A stretch of DNA of 64,000 nucleotides from an uncultured Clostridia bacterium (GTDB taxonomy: Bacteria; Bacillota; Clostridia; Christensenellales; Aristaeellaceae): positions 1-64,000 of the forward strand of contig CAKUCW010000009.1 of NCBI GenBank assembly GCA_934643825.1, read 5' to 3'. The notes below the pieces were generated by a model. It saw only the letters and a list, made by a program, of their open reading frames with translations, was not told where the DNA came from and did not search any database. The position numbers and the translations under genes are program-made. Position 1 is the stretch's first letter; each line of letters starts with the position of its first letter. Below, one piece after another: positions 43,147 to 49,626 of this stretch.

Positions 43147-43995
43147 ATGGAAGAAATACGTTTTCAGCAGATCAACGCGCCGCACCCGATGACGGGCAAG
43201 GGCTTTTTGCTGGGCGTCGCTTCGATTCTGCTCAGGCTGGCGATTGCGCAGATTCTCTGCAATCTGCTGATTACCGCGACGGGCATCGGGCTGCTGAATA
43301 TCGCGTTTTATCTGTATGCGGTCGTGACGCTGTTCCGCTTTATGCGCAAAACGGTCGCCGGAAGCGCCTATACGCTCAAGGAAAAGTCGCTGGTTTTGCA
43401 AAAACGTCTGGGCGACAGCACGACAAGCGTGATGGAGATACCGCTGGATGAGATTGTCAGCGTCCGTCCGATCTGTGCGGGAGAGCGGCTGAAGGTCTGC
43501 TATAAGCAGGTGACGGTCATGGACGCGAACGCTGCCGTCCCCATGCGCATCCGCTGGGGATGGCGGGCGAGCCTGCTTTCCGCGCACCTCGCGAGAAAAA
43601 TCGCGGGGAACGGTGTGGACGCGCAGCTTGGTTATGCCATCGTATATCATGAAGAGGGCGACGCGTACCGCCGCGCCTGCGTCTTCTGCCCGGATGAGCA
43701 GATGTGCGCCGCGTTGGCGGATGCGCTGGGCAGCCGGTTCGGCATGGACGATCGTCTGTCGCGTCCGAAGGTGCTGACGATGTATGCGCAGGCGCTGCAA
43801 AGGGCGTTTCCCGAGCTTTATGCGCATGTGACGCCGCTGGTCAGCGAGGAGCAGGCACAGCAGGCGGCGCAGGAGATCGCCCGTCAAAAGGCGGAGCATC
43901 ATGTCCTGCATGAGCAGCATGAACAAAAAGAAGAGAAACCCCGCAAAAATGACGGCGCGAGTGAAAAACGCCGCCGCAACAGGAGTCAATCATGA
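43147..43995 (+). CDS. Membrane protein of unknown function with basic tail
   Basis: The 282-residue protein has two adjacent membrane helices (~20-60, GVASILLRLAIAQILCNLLI and FYLYAVVTLFRF). A soluble beta-rich domain follows (~65-215) that resembles a bacterial PH-like domain in layout (YTLKEKSLVLQKRLG, IPLDEIVSVRPI). The C-terminal tail (~235-282) is Gln/Glu/His/Lys-rich and coiled-coil-like, ending in RRRNRSQS. ATG 43147 follows CCGGAGGAAAAG; an upstream frame overlaps the previous gene. It overlaps the HAD-thymidylate kinase start by four bases. Function unknown; the PH-like comparison is tentative. Confidence 0.7.
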   Translation: MEEIRFQQINAPHPMTGKGFLLGVASILLRLAIAQILCNLLITATGIGLLNIAFYLYAVVTLFRFMRKTVAGSAYTLKEKSLVLQKRLGDSTTSVMEIPLDEIVSVRPICAGERLKVCYKQVTVMDANAAVPMRIRWGWRASLLSAHLARKIAGNGVDAQLGYAIVYHEEGDAYRRACVFCPDEQMCAALADALGSRFGMDDRLSRPKVLTMYAQALQRAFPELYAHVTPLVSEEQAQQAAQEIARQKAEHHVLHEQHEQKEEKPRKNDGASEKRRRNRSQS

Positions 43996-45275
43996 AATAT
44001 ACAACGGTGCTTTTCGATCTGGACGGCACGCTGACCCGCTCTGAAGAGGGCATTACAAAAACGGCGATTTACGCGGCAGAAAAGATGGGCTTTACGGGTT
44101 ATACGCCCGAGCAGTTCAAGGTGTTTATCGGGCCGCCGCTGTTTGATTCGTTCCGTAAGGTCGTCGGCATGACGGATGAGCAGGCGATTCAGGCAATCGA
44201 CTACTATCACGAGCGCTTTGAGCGGCTCGGATGGGCGGAAAACGAGGTTTACGCCGGGATTCCGTCGCTTTTGCGCAGTTTGAAAAAGAACGGCGTGCGC
44301 GTTGCGATTGTGACCGCGAAGCCGCAGATCTTTGCCGAACGCATTGCAAAAAAATTCGGTTTTGCGCCGTATCTGGAAACCATCATCGGACCGGGGCTGA
44401 ACAACAAGGATTCCAGCAAGGCTGCGCTTGTTCGCCGGGGCATTGAAGCCCTTGGCGGCAACGTGGTCATGGTGGGCGACCGCTGCTTTGACATCGACGG
44501 CGGCAAAGCCAATGGCGTGGATACCGTCGGCGTCTGTTACGGTTACGGCAGCGAAACGGAGCTGAAGGAAGCGGGAGCGACACACATCGCGCATACGGTT
44601 GAAGAGCTGGCGGATATTCTGCTGGGCGATATGCCCCGCGCACGCGGCGTGTTCATCTCCATGGAAGGCGTGGATGGCTGCGGCAAAACGACGCAGAGGA
44701 GTGCGCTGGTTCAGCATCTGCAAAAACTCGGCTGGAACGTGACGATGACGCGTGAACCGGGCGGCGACGAGGTTGCGGAGAAGATTCGCACGCTCGTGCT
44801 GGATCCGGAGAACAAGACGATGTGCGATGAGGCGGAAGCCTATCTGTATGCCGCTTCCCGGGCACAAAATGTTCGTGCGCTGATTCGTCCGGCATTGAGC
44901 CGCGGTGAAGCGGTGGTCTGCGACCGGTTTGTCGATTCGTCCATCGCCTATCAGGGCGGCGGACGCGAGCTGGGCACGGAAAAGGTGGCGGCGCTCAACG
45001 CGATGGCGGTCGGCGATACGCTGCCGGATATCACGGTTTATCTGCGTATGCCTGCGGACAAGGCGCTTTCAAGGCGCCTGAACGCGTCCGAGCCGGACAG
45101 ACTGGAACGCGAAAAGACGGCTTTTTTCACCCGCACCTACAATGCGTATGAAGAGCTGTTTGCCGGCGAAGCCGGAAAGCGTACGGTCGTCGTCAACGCG
45201 GCGCAGAGCATCGAAGATGTCACGCGTGATATGCTCGATGCGCTCGATGCACGGCTTTTTGAGCTGGAAGTGTAA
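43992..45275 (+). CDS. tmk: HAD phosphatase-thymidylate kinase fusion protein
   Basis: One 427-residue frame joins two enzymes. Residues 1-213 are a class I HAD phosphatase: VLFDLDGTLTRSE, VAIVTAKP, KAALVRRG, VMVGDRCFDIDGGKANG. From 214 a full thymidylate kinase follows: P-loop MEGVDGCGKTTQ (~224), TREPGGDEV (~250), CDRFVDSSIAYQGGGRELG (~310) and the LID-like SEPDRLERE (~370). Thymidylate kinase makes dTDP for DNA synthesis. Both halves have normal family lengths and the join is clean. Met214 could be an internal start but lacks a ribosome site. Stand-alone Tmk is the rule, so the fusion is unusual. The start overlaps the previous stop (ATGA). Confidence 0.9.
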   Translation: MKYTTVLFDLDGTLTRSEEGITKTAIYAAEKMGFTGYTPEQFKVFIGPPLFDSFRKVVGMTDEQAIQAIDYYHERFERLGWAENEVYAGIPSLLRSLKKNGVRVAIVTAKPQIFAERIAKKFGFAPYLETIIGPGLNNKDSSKAALVRRGIEALGGNVVMVGDRCFDIDGGKANGVDTVGVCYGYGSETELKEAGATHIAHTVEELADILLGDMPRARGVFISMEGVDGCGKTTQRSALVQHLQKLGWNVTMTREPGGDEVAEKIRTLVLDPENKTMCDEAEAYLYAASRAQNVRALIRPALSRGEAVVCDRFVDSSIAYQGGGRELGTEKVAALNAMAVGDTLPDITVYLRMPADKALSRRLNASEPDRLEREKTAFFTRTYNAYEELFAGEAGKRTVVVNAAQSIEDVTRDMLDALDARLFELEV

Positions 45276-45293
45276 GGAAAAGAAAGGAAAACC

Positions 45294-46388
45294 ATGGCAA
45301 GAATCGTGGTGGGCATGTCCGGAGGAGTCGATTCTTCCGTGGCGGCTCTGCTGCTCAAACGCGCCGGGCATGAAGTTATCGGCGTATTCATGAAAAACTG
45401 GGACGAAAAGGACGAGAACGGTGTCTGCACCAGCGAAACGGACTGGACGGATGTCCGCGGCGTCTGCGAGAAGATCGATATTCCGTATTATTCCGTGAAC
45501 TTTGTCAAGGAATACTATGACCGCGTTTTCTCGTATTTCCTTGACGAATACAGGCGCGGGCGCACGCCGAACCCCGATGTGCTGTGCAACCGCGAAATCA
45601 AGTTCAAAGCGTTTCTCGATTTCGCCATGAAGCTCGGCGCGGATCGCTTGGCGACGGGGCATTTCTGTCAGTTGGGCGATGCGCCGGACGGCAAAAAGCA
45701 GCTTCTGCGCGGCGCGGATGGCAACAAAGATCAGAGCTATTTCCTCTATATGCTGGGTCAGAACGCGCTTGAGAAAGCGATGTTCCCGGTGGGACACCTG
45801 ACCAAGGCGCAGGTTCGCGAAATCGCCGCCGACGCGGGGCTTGCTAACTGCGCAAAGAAGGATTCCACGGGCGTCTGCTTTATCGGTGAGCGCCATTTCA
45901 AGCCGTTCCTGCAGCAGTTTCTGCCGGCACAGCCCGGCGATATGCGCACGCTGGAGGGGAAAGTCGTCGGCAGGCACGACGGCTTGATGTATTATACCCT
46001 CGGTCAGCGGCGCGGACTGGGCATCGGCGGCGCGGGCAACGGCGAACGCTGGTTTGTCCTCGCTAAGGACATGGAGCATAACGAGCTGATTGTGACGCAG
46101 GGCGCGGATCATCCGCTTCTGTACAGCAAAAACGCGCTTGGCACGGATGCGACGTGGATCGCGGGCGAAGCGCCTGCGGCGGAATTTGACTGCACATGCA
46201 AATACCGCTATCGTCAGCCGGATCAGGCGGTTCATGTCAGCGTTCGCGAAAACGGGCAGGTGCTGGTCACGGCAAAGGAACGCCAGCGTGCCGTAACGCC
46301 GGGACAGAGCATGGTTTTCTATCAGGGCGAAGTGTGTCTGGGCGGCGCGATCTGCGATCAGGTGCTGGACGTGGGGCAGGTGGGCTGA
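45294..46388 (+). CDS. mnmA: tRNA-specific 2-thiouridylase MnmA
   Basis: MnmA thiolates U34 in the tRNAs for Lys, Glu and Gln using sulfur from a cysteine desulfurase relay. The 364-residue protein has the PP-loop [13 protein letters not shown] (~5-17), the first catalytic Cys in [14 protein letters not shown] (~100) and the second in [12 protein letters not shown] (~195), followed by the C-terminal beta-barrel. GAAAGGAAAACC precedes the start. It lies 18 bases after the HAD-thymidylate kinase gene and one base before the next gene. Confidence 0.96.
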   Translation: MARIVVGMSGGVDSSVAALLLKRAGHEVIGVFMKNWDEKDENGVCTSETDWTDVRGVCEKIDIPYYSVNFVKEYYDRVFSYFLDEYRRGRTPNPDVLCNREIKFKAFLDFAMKLGADRLATGHFCQLGDAPDGKKQLLRGADGNKDQSYFLYMLGQNALEKAMFPVGHLTKAQVREIAADAGLANCAKKDSTGVCFIGERHFKPFLQQFLPAQPGDMRTLEGKVVGRHDGLMYYTLGQRRGLGIGGAGNGERWFVLAKDMEHNELIVTQGADHPLLYSKNALGTDATWIAGEAPAAEFDCTCKYRYRQPDQAVHVSVRENGQVLVTAKERQRAVTPGQSMVFYQGEVCLGGAICDQVLDVGQVG

Positions 46389-46389
46389 G

Positions 46390-46929
46390 ATGAACGGATT
46401 TCAAAAATTCTGGGGACATTTAAGCACCATCACCCGGCATCGCCACAAGGTGATTGCGCACTGTGCCAAGGCGGGCATCCTCTGGCAGGGGCTTCGGCAT
46501 GATCTTTCCAAGTATGGTCTGACGGAGTTTCGTCAGGGCGTCCGTTTCTTTGACGGAACGCATTCGCCGACGGAGGACGAGCGGAGAACGTATGGCTATT
46601 CGCTCGCGTGGATGCACCACAAGGGGCATAATCGCCATCATTGGGAATACTGGACGGATTACAGCGTCGAGAAGCAATGCTATGTGCCGATGTCGATGCC
46701 ACGCAGATTCCTTGCGGAGATGATCTGCGACCGCGTTGCCGCCAGCAAGATCTATAAGGGCGGCAATTATACGGACGCCAGCCCGCTGGAGTATTTGCAG
46801 CATGGGAAAATGCACGACAACATGCACCCGGAAACCTGTGCGCTGCTGACGCGCTTTTTGACGCAGCTCAGGGACGAGGGAGAGGACGCGATGTTTGCAT
46901 CCCTGCGTGCGTGGGTTCGCGAAAAATAA
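46390..46929 (+). CDS. DUF5662-like protein
   Basis: The 179-residue protein is rich in histidine and aromatic residues (HRHKVIAHCAKAG ~16-28, LRHDLSKYGLTEF ~35-47, WMHHKGHNRHHWEYW ~77-91). It resembles the DUF5662 family often found in clostridial and phage genomes. The His/Asp arrangement suggests metal binding (an HD-like site), but no activity is known. It starts one base after the mnmA stop and has no signal peptide. A long hairpin follows that also covers the next gene's ribosome site. Confidence 0.7.
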   Translation: MNGFQKFWGHLSTITRHRHKVIAHCAKAGILWQGLRHDLSKYGLTEFRQGVRFFDGTHSPTEDERRTYGYSLAWMHHKGHNRHHWEYWTDYSVEKQCYVPMSMPRRFLAEMICDRVAASKIYKGGNYTDASPLEYLQHGKMHDNMHPETCALLTRFLTQLRDEGEDAMFASLRAWVREK

Positions 46930-46930
46930 A

Positions 46931-46976
46931 CAAAACCTCTTTCTTCTTCATAAACTGAAGGGGAAGGAGGTTTTTG
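46931..46976 (+). promoter_or_regulatory. Long hairpin burying the lysin ribosome binding site
   Basis: CAAAACCTCTTTCTTCTTC (46931-46949) pairs with GAAGGGGAAGGAGGTTTTTG (46957-46976) over about 19 bp with three G-U wobbles, loop ATAAACT. The 3' arm contains AAGGAGG, the ribosome site for ATG 46978. The structure could act as a terminator for the upstream operon (T-run in the 3' arm) and would block translation of the lysin gene unless opened. Confidence 0.7.
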
Positions 46977-46977
46977 T

Positions 46978-47880
46978 ATGCCTTCAAAACGGGAAGCGAT
47001 GACAGCCCGGGCGCTTGCGCTTGTGGGCTGCGGCTATATTTATGGCGCGACGGGGTGGGTTTGCACACCGGGCAGACTTGCCCGGCAGGAAAAGCAATAC
47101 CCGGCGTTTGCCGCTCAGATGAAGCGATACGGCGGCAGATGGATGGGCAAACCCTGTTACGACTGTGCGCAGCTGACACGCGATGTGGCGAAGCGGGCGG
47201 GTGTGGCGCTGCCCAGCGGCGCAACGAGTCAATGGCGTGCGACGGGAATATGGAAGGAAAAGGACGTGATCGATACCCTGCCGGATGAAGCCGGAATTTT
47301 TCTGTTTACCATGCGCGACGGACGGATGACGCACACGGGCGTCAGTATCGGGAATGGGGAAGAGGTGGACGCACGCGGTCACGCATACGGCGTGGTTCGC
47401 AGAAGAATATCCGGGACATCCTACACGCATTGGGCGCGGCTGGCAATCGATTACGACGCGCCGATTGAAGCGGAGAATCCCTCATCTAAGCCGAAGAAAC
47501 CGACCCTTCGCAGAGGAAGCAGGGGAGAAAATGTCCGCATATTGCAAGAAAATCTGCGTCAGCTCGGTTTTTTGAGCGGCGCGGCAGACGGTATATTCGG
47601 CACGGACACAAGCGCGGCGGTCAGCCGCTTTCAAAAGGCACGGGGAATGGATGTGGATGGCGTTGTCGGCGCGAAAACGTGGGCGGCACTCGACGCGGCA
47701 ATACCGCGAAAAGAGGAAGAGCCGTCGGCGCTGACGAGGCTTTGCCTGACGGGAAGGGCGATGCTCGCGCTGATCGACGCGCTGAAGCAGCCGGAGGAGA
47801 CTGAGGCAGGTATGCAAGTGGTGCTTTCGAGGTCGGATTACGGCGAATTGATGCGGCAGATTCGTTTAGAGGCGGACTGA
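46978..47880 (+). CDS. NlpC/P60-like endolysin with peptidoglycan-binding domain, no signal peptide
   Basis: The 300-residue protein has an N-terminal NlpC/P60-like cysteine peptidase domain (~1-155), with the probable Cys in CYDCAQLTRDVAKRAG (~60-75) and His in THTGVSIGNGEEVDARG (~120). A PG_binding_1 repeat (~170-235, LRRGSRGENVRILQENL, GIFGTDTSAAVSRFQ, DGVVGAKTWAAL) follows, then a short helical tail. Such enzymes cut peptide stems of peptidoglycan. With no signal peptide it looks like a phage-type endolysin or a cytoplasmic protein, yet no other phage genes are nearby. Its ribosome site lies inside a long hairpin. The stop abuts an R1 array. Confidence 0.8.
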   Translation: MPSKREAMTARALALVGCGYIYGATGWVCTPGRLARQEKQYPAFAAQMKRYGGRWMGKPCYDCAQLTRDVAKRAGVALPSGATSQWRATGIWKEKDVIDTLPDEAGIFLFTMRDGRMTHTGVSIGNGEEVDARGHAYGVVRRRISGTSYTHWARLAIDYDAPIEAENPSSKPKKPTLRRGSRGENVRILQENLRQLGFLSGAADGIFGTDTSAAVSRFQKARGMDVDGVVGAKTWAALDAAIPRKEEEPSALTRLCLTGRAMLALIDALKQPEETEAGMQVVLSRSDYGELMRQIRLEAD

Positions 47881-48203
47881 AGCGGGCTGAGCCCGCTGTC
47901 ACTTCCGCCAAAGTCGGCAAGAATTCACAAGTTCTGCGCACGCGGGCAGACTTTGAGCGATTTTGTATGAGCAAAAGGGGTGAGCCCGCTGTCACTTCCG
48001 CCCAAGTCGGCGAGAATTCACAAGTTCTGCGCGATTTCCCGTGAACAAAAAGGGCTGAACCTGCCGTCAAAAGCCACGCGGGGGAGCTTTTGATGATTTC
48101 CTGCGCATAAAAAAGCGGGCTGATCCCGCCATCACTTCCGCCGAAGTCCGCCATGCATCAAAGTCTTGCTCACGCGGGCGATTTTATGCAATTTTCTATA
48201 CGT
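47881..48203 (-). repeat. R1 repeat array, four units (inverted orientation)
   Basis: Successive units begin at 47881 (AGCGGGCTGAGCCCGCT), ~47976 (GGGGTGAGCCCGCT), ~48049 (decayed, AGGGCTGAACCTGCC) and ~48113 (AGCGGGCTGATCCCGCC). Three continue with TCACTTCCGCC(A/C)AAGTC and end near CACGCGGGCG. The first hairpin starts at the base after the lysin stop codon. There is no gene in this 320-base stretch. Confidence 0.9.
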
Positions 48204-48204
48204 A

Positions 48205-48238
48205 AAAAAAGCTCCGCGCTTTTCGGCGCGGAGCTTCA
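48205..48238 (-). terminator. Terminator of the zinc-ribbon gene
   Basis: On the minus strand AAGCTCCGCGCC, loop GAAA, then GGCGCGGAGCTT-type pairing (one register shift) is followed by TTTTTTT. It lies directly downstream of the zinc-ribbon stop codon. Confidence 0.9.
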
Positions 48239-48246
48239 TTCATCAA

Positions 48247-48543
48247 TTAATAGCGGGGAGCACGGCGGGAAGCATAGCACTCGCTGCAATAGATGGGTCG
48301 GTCGTTCTTCGGGATGAAAGGCACGCGGGTCGGAGCGCCACACTGCGCGCAGGTGGTCTCGTACATTTCGCGCTGCTGAGCCTCACCGTTAGCCGGGCGG
48401 CTGTTCTTGCGGGCGATGCGGCAGGCCTTGCAGCGGGTCGGCTCATTCTGGAAGCCCTTCTCCGCGTAGAACTCCTGCTCACCAGCGGTGAACACAAATT
48501 CCTGGCCACAGTCTTTGCAGGTCAAAGTCTTGTCCTGATACAT
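48247..48543 (-). CDS. Zinc-ribbon protein
   Basis: The 98-residue protein has four CxxC knuckles: CKDCG (~9), CKAC (~37), CAQCG (~63) and CSEC (~85), enough for two zinc sites, in the layout of the probable zinc-binding/CxxC_CXXC_SSSS-like small proteins. It has no catalytic domain and may bind nucleic acid or another protein. ATG 48543 follows GGAGGGGAATATCCC; the longer frame runs back into the upstream RNA. It is downstream of a raiA-type RNA and comFC, the slot where hpf/raiA is usually found in other clostridia. Confidence 0.82.
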   Translation of the reverse strand: MYQDKTLTCKDCGQEFVFTAGEQEFYAEKGFQNEPTRCKACRIARKNSRPANGEAQQREMYETTCAQCGAPTRVPFIPKNDRPIYCSECYASRRAPRY

Positions 48544-48579
48544 GGGATATTCCCCTCCGAAAAAAATAGAGATAGGCAT

Positions 48580-48796
48580 GAAACAATCGGCTGACCTGGT
48601 CTTTGACCCCACACTCGCCGTCTGGAGTTTTCGCTCATACACCTCAGTGCCCCACTACTAACCCTCTCAGAATCAAGTTCTGGACGGACTTACTTCTAAG
48701 CCGCACCATGCTCCCCGGTACTTTGACCGGATTACGTGGATCGCTTTGCCTGCGACTGGCATCGACTTTCAACCACAGACCCGACAGCATCATCCT
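48580..48796 (-). ncRNA. Candidate raiA-type structured RNA
   Basis: About 215 bases between comFC and the zinc-ribbon gene carry no reading frame but have a strong dedicated promoter and many short complementary blocks, for example the hairpin CCGGT-CAAAGT-ACCGG (48715-48730) and GGTCAAAGACC near the 3' end. raiA RNA, a conserved clostridial/actinobacterial RNA of about this size linked to sporulation, is typically found between comFC and raiA/hpf. Size, position and promoter fit; I matched context rather than a covariance model. Ends are approximate. Confidence 0.6.
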
Positions 48797-48801
48797 TTAC
48801 C

Positions 48802-48830
48802 ATTATAAGCTGAAACACAAAAAAATGCAA
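48802..48830 (-). promoter_or_regulatory. Promoter of the candidate raiA-type RNA
   Basis: On the minus strand TTGCAT (48825-48830), 17 bases, then TATAAT (48802-48807). It starts 19 bases after the comFC stop and would begin transcription at about 48795. Confidence 0.85.
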
Positions 48831-48848
48831 GTAATTTTAAAAAGTTTC

Positions 48849-49610
48849 TCAGGTCTTTGTCCGGTCGGCGGGGAAATAGTTTGGGATGAAGCGCTCGGGC
48901 TGGAACAGCGGCGCATCATCTTGCGAGGTTTTTGCCGCGACAAGAAGGCTCACACTTGCCGCGCCGGCAGCGTGGAGCGCACGGGCTGCTTCCACAGCGG
49001 TTGAGCCGGTGGTCAGGACGTCGTCGATCAAAAGAACGCGCTTGCCTGCAACGCCGACATCGGATGTCATGCAGCCGATGAGGTTGCGGCGGCGCTCTTC
49101 CGCGCTGAGCGCTGTTTGGGAAGCCTGTTCGTTTTGACGGGTGAGCGCAGGTACGACGGGCAAATCCATCAAAGGATGCAGCGTTTGGGCGAGTACCTGC
49201 GCCTGATTGTATCCGCGCTCACGCAGACGGCGCTTGGTCGTCGGAACGGGAACGAGGACATCGGCTTTTCCGCAGAAGCGGGCGGACATGGCGACTGCCA
49301 GAGGATTGGCGGCGGCGCGTATGCTTCCGTATTTCAAAAGGAGAATCAGCGTTTTCGCCGCATCGGTATAGGGGAAGGCGGCGAAAGCATGCCGGATGCC
49401 CGGAGGCAGAACGATAGAGGAGTCAGCTTCCTGCTTTTCAAAGAGCCGATTCAGCGCTTCCGTGCATGCAGGACAGAGGTTCAGCCATTCGCCCTCGCCT
49501 AATGCGCTTTGACAGCACAGACAGGATACGTTTTCCGGAAAGAACAGGTCGTCCAGCCAAAGCGCGGCTTTATGTGCCGATTGGCGTGCCGAAAGGGTCT
49601 GAGCGGGCAT
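48849..49610 (-). CDS. comFC: ComF family phosphoribosyltransferase-like protein
   Basis: The 253-residue protein has an N-terminal four-cysteine zinc motif (CLCC and CPAC, ~31-50) and a C-terminal phosphoribosyltransferase domain with VPVPTTKRRLRERGYNQAQ (~120-138) and the PRPP motif VLLIDDVLTTGST (~193-205). ComFC takes part in DNA uptake during natural transformation and single-strand DNA handling. GGGAGGTCAATC precedes ATG 49610. It starts 16 bases after recD2 on the same strand, so both recombination proteins are likely co-transcribed. Confidence 0.92.
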   Translation of the reverse strand: MPAQTLSARQSAHKAALWLDDLFFPENVSCLCCQSALGEGEWLNLCPACTEALNRLFEKQEADSSIVLPPGIRHAFAAFPYTDAAKTLILLLKYGSIRAAANPLAVAMSARFCGKADVLVPVPTTKRRLRERGYNQAQVLAQTLHPLMDLPVVPALTRQNEQASQTALSAEERRRNLIGCMTSDVGVAGKRVLLIDDVLTTGSTAVEAARALHAAGAASVSLLVAAKTSQDDAPLFQPERFIPNYFPADRTKT

Positions 49611-49626
49611 GATTGACCTCCCGATC

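Noticed and set aside
44631..45275. Separate tmk gene starting at ATG 44631
   Set aside because: No ribosome site upstream and the frame is continuous with the HAD domain; kept as a fusion.
46978..47880. Prophage fragment around the lysin gene
   Set aside because: Neighbours are mnmA, a DUF5662-like gene and repeats; no integrase, holin or structural genes are seen.
47881..48203. CRISPR array
   Set aside because: Units are 70-90 bases, adjacent and imperfect, with no unique spacers and no cas genes.
48580..48796. SRP RNA, 6S RNA, tmRNA or RNase P RNA for this non-coding stretch
   Set aside because: The diagnostic GGAAGGAAGCAG-type SRP loop, 6S bubble layout, tmRNA tag and RNase P core sequences are not present; context favours raiA RNA.
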